A DNA stretch of 64,000 nt from contig NZ_JADQDK010000001.1 in NCBI RefSeq assembly GCF_019263705.2, forward strand, positions 1,302,001 to 1,366,000, read 5' to 3'. The DNA is from Pseudonocardia abyssalis (lineage in GTDB: Bacteria; Actinomycetota; Actinomycetes; Mycobacteriales; Pseudonocardiaceae). The notes below the pieces were generated by a model that worked only from the letters and a program-made list of their open reading frames with translations, was not told the DNA's origin and did not search any database. Shown piece after piece: positions 26,894 to 37,244 of this stretch (positions are counted from its first letter, which is position 1; every line of letters starts with the position of its first letter). The position numbers and the translations under genes are program-made.

Positions 26894-28129
26894 ATGTATG
26901 ACGTCATTGTGGTGGGTGCCCGCTGTGCCGGTTCGCCGGTGGCGATGCTGCTGGCCCGACGGGGTCACCGCGTGCTGCTCGTGGACCGTTCGACGTTCCC
27001 GAGCGACACGCCCTCGACCCACTACATCCACCAGGCGGGCCTGGCCCGGCTGCAGGACTGGGGTCTGCTCGACCGGGTCGTCGGTACCGGCGTGCCCGCG
27101 ATCCGGCACCTCAACTTCACCTACACCGGCATCGAGATCGCCGGGTTCGCCGACCCGATCGAGGGCGTCGACGCGGTGTACTGCCCGCGGCGCACCGTGC
27201 TGGACTCCCTGCTGGTCGACGCGGCGCGCGAGGCCGGGGTCGACGTCATCGAGGACTTCACGATGGCCGACGTGGTCTTCGCCGAGGGCCGGGCCATCGG
27301 CATCCGCGGCCGCCAGCGCGGCGGGCCGGAGCTGGAGTTCCGCAGCGCGTTCGTGGTGGGCGCCGACGGCGCCGGCTCGACGGTGGCCGACAAGGTGGGC
27401 GCCGACTTCTACGTGCGCCGTCCCGCCGGCTGCTTCATCTACTACTCCTACTTCAGCGGCCTGTCGCACTGGGGCATGCACCACCGCACCGGTTTCGGCG
27501 AGCAGCAGATCGGCACCTGGCCGACCAACGGCGGGGTCAACCTGCTCGCCGTGATGCGCAAGCGGGACCGGTTCGCCGACTTCCGCGCCGACGTCGACGG
27601 CTCGTTCCAGGAGATCTTCGACCAGATCGACCCGGCGCTCGGCGAGGAGCTGCGCGACAGCGGCGTCCGCGAGGAGCCGTTCCGGCCGATGCGCTACCCG
27701 GACAACTTCTACCGCCGCTCGCACGGCCCGGGCTGGGCGCTGGTCGGCGACGCCGGCTACCACAAGGACCCGTTCACCGGCTGGGGCATCACCGACGCCT
27801 TCAAGTACGGCGAACTGCTCGCCGAGCGGCTGCACGAGGGCCTGTCCGGCGCGCGCCCCGTCGACGACGCGGTCGCCGAGTACGCGAAGGAGCGCGACGA
27901 GGCCAGCGCCGGCACCTTCGAGCTGACCTGCAGCATCTCCGAGCTGCAGCTCACGCCGTTCTACGACGCGGTGTTCAGCGCGGCCTCGCACAGCGAGGAG
28001 TACACGAAGAAGTTCTTCGGCCTGATCGCGGGCGGGATCCCGGGCGAGCAGTTCTTCGGGCGGGACAGCCTCGAGCGCCTCTACGACGAGGTGGACGTCC
28101 CGGCCGACCGGCGGGTGTTCGCCGGCTGA
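26894..28129 (+). CDS. FAD-dependent oxidoreductase, geranylgeranyl-reductase-like
   Basis: A 411-residue flavoprotein starting at ATG 26894 (MYDVIVVGARCAG), chosen for its GGAGCTG site over ATG 26876. The Rossmann motif is the relaxed VVGARCAGSPVAMLLARRG seen in geranylgeranyl-reductase-like and halogenase-like proteins; GADGAGSTVADKVG and ALVGDAGYHKDPFTGWGITDA are the second and third FAD motifs. Family members reduce isolated double bonds in lipids or act as monooxygenases. Location just before the synthase suggests double-bond reduction or oxygenation of its product. It differs clearly from the FAD enzyme at 16968. Confidence 0.83.
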   Translation: MYDVIVVGARCAGSPVAMLLARRGHRVLLVDRSTFPSDTPSTHYIHQAGLARLQDWGLLDRVVGTGVPAIRHLNFTYTGIEIAGFADPIEGVDAVYCPRRTVLDSLLVDAAREAGVDVIEDFTMADVVFAEGRAIGIRGRQRGGPELEFRSAFVVGADGAGSTVADKVGADFYVRRPAGCFIYYSYFSGLSHWGMHHRTGFGEQQIGTWPTNGGVNLLAVMRKRDRFADFRADVDGSFQEIFDQIDPALGEELRDSGVREEPFRPMRYPDNFYRRSHGPGWALVGDAGYHKDPFTGWGITDAFKYGELLAERLHEGLSGARPVDDAVAEYAKERDEASAGTFELTCSISELQLTPFYDAVFSAASHSEEYTKKFFGLIAGGIPGEQFFGRDSLERLYDEVDVPADRRVFAG

Positions 28130-28184
28130 GGACCGACACCCAGACACCCCGACACCCCGACATCCGACGACCGGAAGGACGGCC

Positions 28185-28787
28185 ATGCCCCCCACCAGGC
28201 TCACAGTGCTCGGCGACAGCTTCGTGGAGGGGCGTGGCGACCCGGCCCCGGAGGGCGGCTACCGCGGCTGGGTGCCGCGGCTGGCCGACCTCCTCGGGCT
28301 GCCCGCGGGATCGGTGCGCAACCTCGGCGCCCACGGGGCGACCACCCAGGACGTGCTCGACCACCAGATCGGCCGGGCGCTGGTGGGTAAGCCACCGCTG
28401 ATCGGCGTCGTCGTCGGGGTCAACGACCTCGTCAGCGACTACGACCCCGCCCGGTTCCGCGCCAACCTGAACGAGATCTTCTCCGTGCTGTGCGGGATGG
28501 ACACCGTCGTGTTCACCGCCGACTACCCCGACATCCCCTCCAACCTCCCCGTCCCGGAGGGGTTCCGCCGGCTGATGCAGGGCCGGTTCGCCGAGGCCAA
28601 CGCGGCGATGCGCGCGGCCGCCGCGTCGACCGGGGCCCTGTGCCTGGACCTCGCGGGCGCCCCCGAGTGGCGGCCCGGGCCCGCGTGGTCCTCCGACGGC
28701 CTGCACCCGAGCCCCGAGGGGCACCAGCGGTTCGCCGCGTCCATGGCCGAGCTCGTCGCCCGTGACACGGGCCTCGTCGCCGCCTGA
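28185..28787 (+). CDS. SGNH/GDSL-type hydrolase
   Basis: A 200-residue SGNH hydrolase, ATG 28185 behind GGAAGGAC. Block I TVLGDSFVEGRG carries the nucleophile serine; block II NLGAHGATT, block III GVVVGVNDLV, and block V DGLHPSPEGH with the Asp/His pair complete the family set. No signal peptide, so cytoplasmic. In synthase loci, SGNH enzymes serve as thioesterases/esterases or acyltransferases; here it directly precedes the PfaA-type synthase by 43 bp and may release its product, since the synthase has no thioesterase domain. Confidence 0.87.
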   Translation: MPPTRLTVLGDSFVEGRGDPAPEGGYRGWVPRLADLLGLPAGSVRNLGAHGATTQDVLDHQIGRALVGKPPLIGVVVGVNDLVSDYDPARFRANLNEIFSVLCGMDTVVFTADYPDIPSNLPVPEGFRRLMQGRFAEANAAMRAAAASTGALCLDLAGAPEWRPGPAWSSDGLHPSPEGHQRFAASMAELVARDTGLVAA

Positions 28788-28830
28788 GTCCTGCTGTGCG
28801 AACCGACACGACCGAATCGAGAGGACGACC

Positions 28831-31800
28831 GTGAGCAACGAGCTGTCGGAACGCCGGCTGGCCCGCAACCTGATCGCCGTCGTGGGCATGTCGGGGCTGT
28901 TCCCCATGGCCCACGACCACCGCGAGTACTGGCAGAACATCGTGGACGGCGTGGACTGCACGTCCGAGGTCCCCGCGTCGCGCTGGAGCCTCGAGGACTA
29001 CCACGACGCCGACCCGTCGGCACCGGACAAGACGTACTCGAGGCGCGGGGCCTTCCTGCCCGACGTCGAGTTCGACCCCGTGGAGTTCGGGCTGCCCCCC
29101 AACCAGCTCGAGGTCACCAGCACGATGCAGACGCTGAGCCTGGGTGTGGCTCGGGACCTGTTGCGCGACGCCGGCGCCGACGGCGACTGGTACGACCCGA
29201 GCCGCACCGGCGTCGTGCTGGGCACGACCGGGCCGGTGCCGCTGATGCACCCGCTCGCCGCGCGCCTGTCCACGCCGGTGCTCAAGGAGGCCGTCCGCAG
29301 CTGCGGGCTGTCCGCGGCCGACGCCGACGCGATCGCGGCCAAGTACGTGCAGGCCTTCGCGCCGTGGGAGGAGAACTCGTTCCCCGGGCTGCTCGCGAAC
29401 GTGGTGGCCGGCCGGATCGCGAACCGGCTGGGGCTGGGCGGGATGAACGCCACGGTCGACGCCGCGTGTGCCGCCTCGCTCGCCGCCATCCGCACGGCGG
29501 TGGCCGAACTGGTCGACGGCCGGGCCGACACCATGATCACCGGCGGCGTCGACACCGAGAACTCGATCTTCATCTACCTGTGCTTCAGCAAGGTCGGCGC
29601 ACTGTCGCCCGGCGGGGTGATCCGCCCGTTCGACGAGGGCGCCGACGGCACCCTGCTCGGCGAGGGCATCGGCATGCTCGCGCTGCGCAGGCTCGCCGAC
29701 GCCGAGCGCGACGGGAACCGGATCTACGCCGTCATCCGCGGGATCGGATCGTCGAGCGACGGCCGGGCGAAGAGCATCTACGCGCCGCGCGCCGAGGGCC
29801 AGCGGCTGGCGCTGGACCGGGCCTACGCCGACGCCGAGTGCTCGCCCGCGTCGGTCGAGCTGTTCGAGGCGCACGCCACCGGCACCGCGGTCGGCGACCG
29901 GACCGAGCTCACCGCGCTGGGTGAGCTGCTGTCCGCCGCGTCGGACGAGCCGAGGTTCGCCGCTCTGGGCAGCGTGAAGTCCCAGATCGGGCACACCAAG
30001 GGCGCCGCGGGCACCGCCAGCCTGATCAAGCTGGCGCTGGGCCTGCACCACCGGATGCTGCCGCCGACGATCAACGTGGAGCGGGCGAACTCCGCGATCG
30101 GGCCGGACGCGCCGTTCTACGTCAACGGGACCACCCGGCCGTGGATCCTCGACCCGCACCGCCCGGTGCGCCGCGCCGCCGCGTCCGCGATGGGCTTCGG
30201 CGGCACCAACTTCCACGTGGTGCTCGAGGAGCACGTGCCGTCCCGCGACCGGATGCGGGTCCAGCACCGCACCGCCCGCGCGCACCTGTGGCACGCCCCC
30301 GACCCGGACACGCTGTTGGCGGCGCTTCGGGCGGGGGAGCCGTCGGTCGACGGTGTGGAGATTCCCGAGCAGCACGCCCGGATCGGGTTCGTCGCCGCGG
30401 ACGACGGTTCCGCTCTCCGGGAGCTCGCGATCGAGCAGCTCGCCGCGCAGCCCGACGCCGACGCGTTCTCGCACCCGCGGGGTGTCCACTACCGGCGTCG
30501 CGCGCAGCCCGGCCTGAAGGTGGGCGCGTTGTTCGCCGGGCAGGGCAGCCAGTACCTGGACATGGGGGCGCAGGCGGCGCTGAACAATCCGGTCGTCGCG
30601 GCCGCGCTCGATGAGGCGAACGCCTCCTTCGACGGGGCGGGCACCCGCCTCGCGCAGGTGATGTACCCGCCGCCGGTGTTCGACGCCGGGGTGCGCCAGG
30701 GCCAGGAGGCCGCGCTGCGCCGCACCGAGCACGCGCAGCCCGCGATCGGCGCGCTGGCCGTCGGCCAGTTCCGGTTCCTGCGCGAGCTCGGCCTGCGCTG
30801 CGACGCCCACCTGGGCCACAGCTTCGGCGAGCTGACCGCGCTCTGGGCCGCGCAGGCGCTGCCGGACAGCGACTTCTTCACCCTCGCGCGGGCCCGCGGG
30901 CTCGCGATGGCCCCGGAGGCCGACACCCCCGACGCGGGCACGATGGCGGCGATCACGGCGTCCCGCGACGAGGTCGAGGAGCTGCTGGCCGGGTTCCCCG
31001 ACGTGGTTCTGTGCAACCACAACGCGCCCGACCAGGTCGTCGTCGGCGGTGGCAGCGGTGCGGTCGCCGAGGTCGTGGAGGCCTGCGCCGCCCGCGGGTT
31101 CGACGCGCGTCTGCTGCCGGTGGCCGCGGCGTTCCACACGCCGTACGTCGCACACGCCGCCGAGGCCTTCGCGGCGGCCGTGGCCACCGTCCGGATCGGA
31201 GAACCGGCGGCTCCCGTGCACGCCAACTCGCCGGACGCCGGCTACGGCGCCGACCCCGACGCCAACGCCCGGACCCTGGTCCAGCAGCTCGCGCGCCCCG
31301 TCGAGTTCGTCGCCGGGTTGCACGCGATGCGCGACGCGGGAATCACGGTGTTCGTCGAGTTCGGGCCCAAGCAGGTGCTCACCTCGTTGGTCCGCCGCAC
31401 GCTCGGCGACGACGTCGAGGCGTTCGCCACCGACGGCGGACCGCTCGGGGACAGCGACGTCGCGCTGAAGGCGGCGGCCGTCCGGCTCGCCGTGCTCGGC
31501 GTCCCGATCACCGCGGTCAACCGGTACGACGCTCCACCGCCCGCGCCCGCTCGCACCGGCGGGATGGCGGTGACGCTGTCGGCCCCGGAGTACGTCCCGG
31601 AGCAGCGCCGGACCGCCTACCGCGACGCGCTCGCCGACGGCTACCGCGTGGCGGGACCGGCGCCCGAGACGGCGGGGCTCGCCGTGGCGGGGACGAACGG
31701 GGCGCAGGGCAACGGGGCGCAGGGCAACGGGGCGCAGGGCAACGGGGCGCAGGGCAACGGGGCGCAGGGCAACGGGGCGCACGGCGCCCCTGTGGTGGTC

Positions 31801-34800
31801 CACGGCTCGGAGGTCCTCGCGACGCGCGGTACGGGCCCGATCGCGTCCCGACCCGCAGTCCTGCCCACGGCAGCCGCGGCGAGCAGGCCCGCGGTCGACG
31901 TCACCGGGGCCGCCCTGCTCCGGCACGTCGACGTGCACGCGGACTACCTGGAGGGCCAGCTGCGGATCGCCGAGCAGCTCGCCGCCACCGTGCGGGACGG
32001 GGCAGGCGATCCGGCCGTCGCGGACATGGTGCAGGCGGTGGTCGAGCACAGTGCCGGGATCGGGCAGGCCCACATCCGGGCCAACGAGATCCTGGCGTCA
32101 CTCACCGGACTCGAACTCGGCAGCCCGCTGCCGACTCCGGCTCCGGCGGTGGCTCCGGCGCGGCAGGTGGCCGAACCGGCCGCCGACGTCGACGCTGAAC
32201 TGCGGGCACTGGTGGCCGCGCCGCCCGTCCCGGCCACCGCGCCCGTCCCGACCACCGCGCCGACCACCGCGCCGACCACCGCGCCCGTCCCGGCCACCGC
32301 GCTCGCTGCCGAGCCGGTCGCGGTCGCGCCTGCGCCTGCGGCCGCGCCGGATCTGTTGGGTGTGTTGCGGGGGGTGGTGGCGGAGAAGACGGGTTATCCG
32401 GTGGAGATGGTGGATCCGGGGATGGATCTGGAGGCGGATCTGGGGGTCGACTCGATCAAGCGGGTGCAGGTGCTGGGTGCGGTGCAGGAGCTGTTCCCGG
32501 AGCTGCCGGAGATCGGTCCGGAGCAGTTGTCGGAGCTGCGCACCCTCGACCAGATCGCGACGTTCCTCGGTGCGGCGGCCCCGCAGGCGGCTGCGGCCCC
32601 CGTCGCTCCCGTGGCTCCCGCCACTGCCGAGCCAGTCGCGCCTGCGGCTGCGCCGGATCTGTTGGGTGTGTTGCGGGGGGTGGTGGCGGAGAAGACGGGT
32701 TATCCGGTGGAGATGGTGGATCCGGGGATGGATCTGGAGGCGGATCTGGGGGTCGACTCGATCAAGCGGGTGCAGGTGCTGGGCGCGGTGCAGGAGCTGT
32801 TCCCGGAGCTGCCGGAGATCGGTCCGGAGCAGTTGTCGGAGCTGCGCACCCTCGACCAGATCGCGTCCTTCCTCGGAGGGGCCGGTGGTGTCGGCCCAAA
32901 AGCACCTGAGGCCGGGGCGACCGCGCCCCGGCACCGGGTCGGGCTGGTCCGCCTGCCCCGTATCGACCTGATCGAGGACCCCTACGCCGACGAGCCCGTC
33001 GCCCTGCTGGTCGACGGCGGGGGCCCTGACGGTGGGGGCCCGGACGGGGACGCCGTCGCGTCCGCGCTGGAGGCGAGCGGCTGGACCGTGCGACGGGCCC
33101 CCGGCCCGGACCTCAGCGGTCCCGCCGACCTCGTGCTCCATCTCCTCGACGGACCCGACGTGGTGGACGCGCTGGCCGGTGCCGTCGCGACCGCGGGTCC
33201 GGCGGTGGGCGCGCTGACCACGGCCGGCACCCGCGCGGCGTACGTGACGGTGACCCGCCTCGACGGTGAGCTGGGCCTGTCCGGGCGCTGCGACCCGGAA
33301 CGGGCGCTGCTCGGCGGCGTCGGCGGCCTGGTCAAGACCCTGGCCGCGGAAGACCCCGCGGTCTTCGCGCGGTCGGTCGACGTCGACCCCGCCCTGGCTC
33401 CTGACGAGTTCGCCGCGGCGCTGCTCGCGGAGCTGCACGACGCCGCGACCGACACCCTGGAGGTCGGGATCGGTGCCGGTGGGCAGCGGTGCACGGTGGT
33501 TCCCGGCCGTCACCGCCCGGCCACCGAGCGGTCCGTGGTCGACCCGTCGGCGCCGCCGCCGACGACCACGCTGGGTGCCGACGACCTGCTCGTGGTCACC
33601 GGTGGCGCGCGCGGTGTCACGGCGCTGTGCGTGCGCGCGCTGGCCGAGCACAGCGCGGCCGCGTTCCTGCTGCTGGGCCGCACCGCGCTCGCCGACGAGC
33701 CTGCCTGGGCCGCGGGAGTGCCGGACGGCGAGCTCAAGCCCGCCGTCATCGACGGCCTGCGCGCCGACGGCGGGCGGCCCACACCCCGCGACGTCGACCG
33801 GGCGCTGGGGGAGCTGCGGGCCGGGCGCGAGATCCGGTCCACCCTGGCGGCGCTGGGCTCGCGGGCCCGCTACCTGGCGGTCGACGTCACCGACGCCGAC
33901 GCCGTGCGGTCGGCCCTGGCCGCGGACCGGGACCGGGTCACCGGCGTCGTCCACGGCGCCGGGGTGCTGGCCGACGCGCTGCTGCCGGACAAGACCCCCG
34001 AGCAGGTGCGGCGCGTGTTCGCCCCGAAGCTGGGCGGGCTCGCGGCCGTCCTCGGGGCGCTGGACGGCGCGCCGCTGCGGCACCTGGTGCTGTTCACCTC
34101 GGTGGCCGGGCTGCTCGGCAACTCCGGGCAGGCCGACTACGCCGTGGCCAACGAGGCGTTGTGCCGGTTCGCCGCGAGCCACCGGGCCCGCCACCCCGAG
34201 CAGCACGTCACCGCGATCGACTGGGGGGCGTGGGACGGCGGCATGGTCACCGACGCGCTCCGCGAGCTGTTCAGCGCCCGCGGGATCCCGCTGCTCGACC
34301 CCTCGGCCGGCGCCAGGGCGTTCGTCGAGCAGTTCACGGCCGAGCGGGTGGCCGAGATCTGCGTGCTGATCGGGGCGGACACCTCGCTGGCCGCCCCCCG
34401 GCGGGTGCCGCCCCCGGCGTTCACGGCCGCCCGTGACCTCGCGGGCCTGGTCGACGACCCGGTGATCCAGGCCCACCGGATCGGGGCCCACCCGGTGCTG
34501 CCCGCGACGTTCGGCCTCGGCTGGCTGGTCGCCGTCGTCGAGCGGGCCCATCCCGGGCTGACGGTCGTCGAGGTCGGCGACTTCCAGGTGCACAAGGGCA
34601 TCGTGTTCGACGGACCCGTCCCGGAGCGGCTGCGCGTGCAGGTCGACGCCGCGTCCGTCGACGGGACGGGGGTTCGGGTCCGGGCCGCGGTGCGCTCCGG
34701 CGACCCGCACGGGCTCGCGCCGTCGCACTACGCCGCCACGCTGCGGCTCGCGCCGGCACCCGCCGAGCCGCCCCGCTCGACGGCCCATGAGGTGGGGGAA

Positions 34801-35283
34801 GGGCCGGAGGACGCCCTGGAGATCTACAGATCGGCCGTGCAGTTCCATGGGCCCGCGTTGCAGGGGATGCGGCGCATCCTGGCCGCGGACCCATCCGACG
34901 ACGGGCGGCTGGTGGTGCAGTGCCGCCTCGCGGACTCGGCGGTCGCCGACGGCGCGTTCCACGGCCGGCTCTACAGCCCGGTACTCGCCGACGTCCTGCT
35001 GCAGGGCCCGCCGGTGCTGGGACACCGCCTGCTCGGCGCCCCGTGCCTGCCGCTGGGCATCGACCGCGTCGACCTGTACGCGCCGCTGCCCGACGACGAG
35101 CCGTTCGTGCTCGTGCTCGACGGCGTCGAGCGGCGCCCGACCGGCGTCACCGTCACGGCGACCGCGTGCACCCCGGACGGGGCCGTGCTGCAGCGGTTCA
35201 CCGGGGTCACCGTCGTCTCCACCCCGGACCTGGCGGACCGCTTCAACGAGGCGGTCCGGCACCGAAGCGAAGGAGCACGATGA
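28831..35283 (+). CDS. pfaA: PUFA-synthase-like iterative polyketide synthase (KS-AT-ACP-ACP-KR-DH)
   Basis: A 2150-residue megasynthase from GTG 28831 (GAGAGGAC upstream). KS (residues about 11-475) has the PfaA-type active site DAACAAS with Cys213, HATGT His348 and GHTKGAAG His388. AT (about 563-880) has GHSFGE Ser664. A flexible region with a six-fold NGAQG repeat (956-985) and Pro/Ala/Thr linkers leads to two near-identical ACPs (DSIKR serines 1208 and 1310). KR has VTGGARGVTA near 1591 and Tyr1770 (GQADYAVANEA). A terminal DH-like domain has His1887 in GAHPVLPATF. This matches PfaA of PUFA synthases, but with two ACPs rather than the usual five or more. There is no PPTase domain, which argues against an enediyne synthase. 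Its stop overlaps the next ATG. Confidence 0.9.
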   Translation: MSNELSERRLARNLIAVVGMSGLFPMAHDHREYWQNIVDGVDCTSEVPASRWSLEDYHDADPSAPDKTYSRRGAFLPDVEFDPVEFGLPPNQLEVTSTMQTLSLGVARDLLRDAGADGDWYDPSRTGVVLGTTGPVPLMHPLAARLSTPVLKEAVRSCGLSAADADAIAAKYVQAFAPWEENSFPGLLANVVAGRIANRLGLGGMNATVDAACAASLAAIRTAVAELVDGRADTMITGGVDTENSIFIYLCFSKVGALSPGGVIRPFDEGADGTLLGEGIGMLALRRLADAERDGNRIYAVIRGIGSSSDGRAKSIYAPRAEGQRLALDRAYADAECSPASVELFEAHATGTAVGDRTELTALGELLSAASDEPRFAALGSVKSQIGHTKGAAGTASLIKLALGLHHRMLPPTINVERANSAIGPDAPFYVNGTTRPWILDPHRPVRRAAASAMGFGGTNFHVVLEEHVPSRDRMRVQHRTARAHLWHAPDPDTLLAALRAGEPSVDGVEIPEQHARIGFVAADDGSALRELAIEQLAAQPDADAFSHPRGVHYRRRAQPGLKVGALFAGQGSQYLDMGAQAALNNPVVAAALDEANASFDGAGTRLAQVMYPPPVFDAGVRQGQEAALRRTEHAQPAIGALAVGQFRFLRELGLRCDAHLGHSFGELTALWAAQALPDSDFFTLARARGLAMAPEADTPDAGTMAAITASRDEVEELLAGFPDVVLCNHNAPDQVVVGGGSGAVAEVVEACAARGFDARLLPVAAAFHTPYVAHAAEAFAAAVATVRIGEPAAPVHANSPDAGYGADPDANARTLVQQLARPVEFVAGLHAMRDAGITVFVEFGPKQVLTSLVRRTLGDDVEAFATDGGPLGDSDVALKAAAVRLAVLGVPITAVNRYDAPPPAPARTGGMAVTLSAPEYVPEQRRTAYRDALADGYRVAGPAPETAGLAVAGTNGAQGNGAQGNGAQGNGAQGNGAQGNGAHGAPVVVHGSEVLATRGTGPIASRPAVLPTAAAASRPAVDVTGAALLRHVDVHADYLEGQLRIAEQLAATVRDGAGDPAVADMVQAVVEHSAGIGQAHIRANEILASLTGLELGSPLPTPAPAVAPARQVAEPAADVDAELRALVAAPPVPATAPVPTTAPTTAPTTAPVPATALAAEPVAVAPAPAAAPDLLGVLRGVVAEKTGYPVEMVDPGMDLEADLGVDSIKRVQVLGAVQELFPELPEIGPEQLSELRTLDQIATFLGAAAPQAAAAPVAPVAPATAEPVAPAAAPDLLGVLRGVVAEKTGYPVEMVDPGMDLEADLGVDSIKRVQVLGAVQELFPELPEIGPEQLSELRTLDQIASFLGGAGGVGPKAPEAGATAPRHRVGLVRLPRIDLIEDPYADEPVALLVDGGGPDGGGPDGDAVASALEASGWTVRRAPGPDLSGPADLVLHLLDGPDVVDALAGAVATAGPAVGALTTAGTRAAYVTVTRLDGELGLSGRCDPERALLGGVGGLVKTLAAEDPAVFARSVDVDPALAPDEFAAALLAELHDAATDTLEVGIGAGGQRCTVVPGRHRPATERSVVDPSAPPPTTTLGADDLLVVTGGARGVTALCVRALAEHSAAAFLLLGRTALADEPAWAAGVPDGELKPAVIDGLRADGGRPTPRDVDRALGELRAGREIRSTLAALGSRARYLAVDVTDADAVRSALAADRDRVTGVVHGAGVLADALLPDKTPEQVRRVFAPKLGGLAAVLGALDGAPLRHLVLFTSVAGLLGNSGQADYAVANEALCRFAASHRARHPEQHVTAIDWGAWDGGMVTDALRELFSARGIPLLDPSAGARAFVEQFTAERVAEICVLIGADTSLAAPRRVPPPAFTAARDLAGLVDDPVIQAHRIGAHPVLPATFGLGWLVAVVERAHPGLTVVEVGDFQVHKGIVFDGPVPERLRVQVDAASVDGTGVRVRAAVRSGDPHGLAPSHYAATLRLAPAPAEPPRSTAHEVGEGPEDALEIYRSAVQFHGPALQGMRRILAADPSDDGRLVVQCRLADSAVADGAFHGRLYSPVLADVLLQGPPVLGHRLLGAPCLPLGIDRVDLYAPLPDDEPFVLVLDGVERRPTGVTVTATACTPDGAVLQRFTGVTVVSTPDLADRFNEAVRHRSEGAR
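31696..31785 (+). repeat. In-frame 15-nt tandem repeat (6 copies) encoding NGAQG
   Basis: Six copies of AACGGGGCGCAGGGC (the last ending CACGGC, giving NGAHG) in the AT-ACP linker of the synthase. The encoded Gly/Asn/Gln-rich stretch should be disordered, and copy number is probably variable between strains. Confidence 0.9.
32344..32865 (+). repeat. Tandem ACP domains, 216 nt with one mismatch, 306-nt period
   Basis: Bases 32344-32559 and 32650-32865 are identical except for T32478 versus C32784. Each encodes one ACP core with its DSIKR phosphopantetheine serine. Codon use in both copies (GAT, TTG, GGT, TAT, GTG) departs from the C-ending codons of the flanking synthase, suggesting recent duplication or gene conversion of an atypical segment. 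Confidence 0.92.
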
Positions 35284-37244
35284 CCAGCGTCCTGGAGTTC
35301 GTCGGCGAGCCGTTCGATGCGGCCGCCTGGACCGCCGCACCCCCACCGGAGGTCGCCGCACCCCCCGCCGCACCCCCCGCCGCCTCGCCGCTCCCGGCGC
35401 CGCAGCGGGACGGGCCGGGGCCGACCGCGCTCACCACGCTGTGGGAATCGGTGGCACAGGCGCACCGCAGCGCGCTGCGGGCGCAGGAGGCCCTGCAACG
35501 GCGCATGGTGACGGCCCGGCCGGGGGTGGGCGCGGCGGAGCCGCCCGCACCGCCCGCGGTCCGGACCGCGCCGGAGGGCGCGTTCAAGCCACTGGCCCGC
35601 ACCACGGTGACCGCACTCGACACCGCCGCACTGGCCCGGCTCGCGGCCGGTGACGTCGCCGGGGTGTTCGGCTCCGCCTACGACCAGGACGGCGCCAACC
35701 CCGCCCTGCGGTTCGCCGGGGGAGACCGGCCGGTGCTGAACGCGGTGGGGCGGATCGAGCTGCGCGGCGGGGCGGCAGGCGCGGGGCGGGTGCTGGCCGC
35801 GGCGGAAGGCGACGCGGTCGCCGCGGCCGTGCAGGCCACGCAGGTGTTCGCGCTGTTCACGGGCCTGCACCTGTGCCTGGCCGACGCGGAGTTCGTCGTC
35901 ACCGCGCCGCCGTCCGACGGTGCGCGGATCGCCGGAACGGTCGATCTGGAGGTGACGGCCGTCGATCTCGTACCCCGGCCCGGGCTGACGGCCCGGGCCA
36001 CCGTCGACGGTGTCGGGGCGTTCGAGGTGTCCGTGGAGGTCCGGGAACGGCCGGGCACGCCGGCCGGCCCGGGCGCCGGCGGCCGGGGTCCGTGGCTCGG
36101 CCGGCTCAGCGCAGCGGGTGAGCGGACGCTGCTCAGCGAGCTGCACATGGCCCACCTCGCCCGCGGCGACCAGGGCCTGGCGATGGGCCCGGAGTTCGCG
36201 ACCAACACCGGTCGCAAGGCGACCCGGCTACCGACCGGCGGCCTGCTGCTGGTCGACCGGGTCGTCCACGTCGACGGCGAGCGGGGCCGCCTCGACAGCG
36301 CCCGCTACGAGACGGAGTACGACTCGCCGGCCGACTCCTGGTACTACGCCGACACGGCGAACGCGTCGATGCCGCACTGCGTCTACATGGAGACCTCCCT
36401 GCAGGCCGCCCTGCTGATCGGCTACTACCTGGGCCCGACACTGGCCGCGCCGGACGCCACGGTCAGCCTGCGCAACCTCGGCGGCACCGCCACGGTGCTG
36501 CGCGAGGTCGACCTGCGTGACGCGACGATCCGGCAGAGCTCCGAGCTGCTGTCCACCACGCCGCTGCCCGGATCGATGCTGCAGGAGTTCCGGTACTCCC
36601 TGGCCGTGGACGGCGAGCCGTTCTACCGGGGCGAGACGATGTTCGGCTACTTCGGCGACGCCGCGCTGGCCAACCAGACCGGCCTCGACAGCGGCCGGAC
36701 GCTGCCGACGTGGCTCGACGCGCAGGAGGTGCGTCCGCGGACCCGCAGGCTCGACCTCACCGCGCGCCGCGCCGACCCCGCCGCGTCGCGCTGCTCCCGC
36801 GGGAAGCTGGCCCTGCTCGACGAGATCGAGGTGGTCGACGGCGGCGGGCGGCACGGCGCGGGGTACCTGCACGCCGTGCGCGCGATCGACCCCGCGGACT
36901 GGTTCTTCGCCCGCCACTTCCACCTCGACCCGGTGATCCCCGGCTCGCTCGGGGTGGAGTCGGTGATCCAGGCGATGCAGGAGTGGCTGCTCGACTCCGG
37001 GCACGCCGACCACCTGCGGGACCCGCAGTTCGTCGTCCCGGTAGGCGAGCCGTTCGCGTGGAAGTACCGCGGCCAGTTCCTGCCCGTCGACGCGACCTCC
37101 ACGCTGGAGGTGCACCTGCGTGACGTCGTCGCCACGCCCGGCCGGGTCCGGGTGAGCGCCGACGCCAGCATGTGGAAGCCCGGCCTGCGAATCTACGAGC
37201 TCACCGGTGTCGCGGTCGAGCTGCGGGAAGCGGGTGCGCCGTGA
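35280..37244 (+). CDS. PfaC-like protein reduced to tandem FabA-type dehydratase domains
   Basis: A 654-residue protein overlapping the synthase by four bases. After a Pro/Ala-rich N-terminus, VFGSAYDQ and the [14 protein letters not shown] segment mark the start of a PfaC-type DH region. DH1 carries [16 protein letters not shown] (His366), DH2 carries [18 protein letters not shown] (His546/His548), the FabA hotdog active-site helix. In PUFA synthases these FabA-like domains dehydrate and isomerise intermediates to set methylene-interrupted cis double bonds. Canonical PfaC also has KS and chain-length-factor domains in front; both are absent here, so only the single KS of the upstream protein can elongate. 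No thioesterase domain at the end. Confidence 0.87.
   Translation: MTSVLEFVGEPFDAAAWTAAPPPEVAAPPAAPPAASPLPAPQRDGPGPTALTTLWESVAQAHRSALRAQEALQRRMVTARPGVGAAEPPAPPAVRTAPEGAFKPLARTTVTALDTAALARLAAGDVAGVFGSAYDQDGANPALRFAGGDRPVLNAVGRIELRGGAAGAGRVLAAAEGDAVAAAVQATQVFALFTGLHLCLADAEFVVTAPPSDGARIAGTVDLEVTAVDLVPRPGLTARATVDGVGAFEVSVEVRERPGTPAGPGAGGRGPWLGRLSAAGERTLLSELHMAHLARGDQGLAMGPEFATNTGRKATRLPTGGLLLVDRVVHVDGERGRLDSARYETEYDSPADSWYYADTANASMPHCVYMETSLQAALLIGYYLGPTLAAPDATVSLRNLGGTATVLREVDLRDATIRQSSELLSTTPLPGSMLQEFRYSLAVDGEPFYRGETMFGYFGDAALANQTGLDSGRTLPTWLDAQEVRPRTRRLDLTARRADPAASRCSRGKLALLDEIEVVDGGGRHGAGYLHAVRAIDPADWFFARHFHLDPVIPGSLGVESVIQAMQEWLLDSGHADHLRDPQFVVPVGEPFAWKYRGQFLPVDATSTLEVHLRDVVATPGRVRVSADASMWKPGLRIYELTGVAVELREAGAP

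Noticed and set aside
31696..31785. CRISPR-like array
   Set aside because: Contiguous 15-nt units without spacers, in frame within a synthase linker; the same holds for the other tandem arrays.
28831..35283. Enediyne-type PKS
   Set aside because: Domain order KS-AT-ACP-KR-DH is similar, but there are two ACPs, no terminal PPTase domain, a separate PfaD and FabA-type dehydratases, and no enediyne accessory genes.
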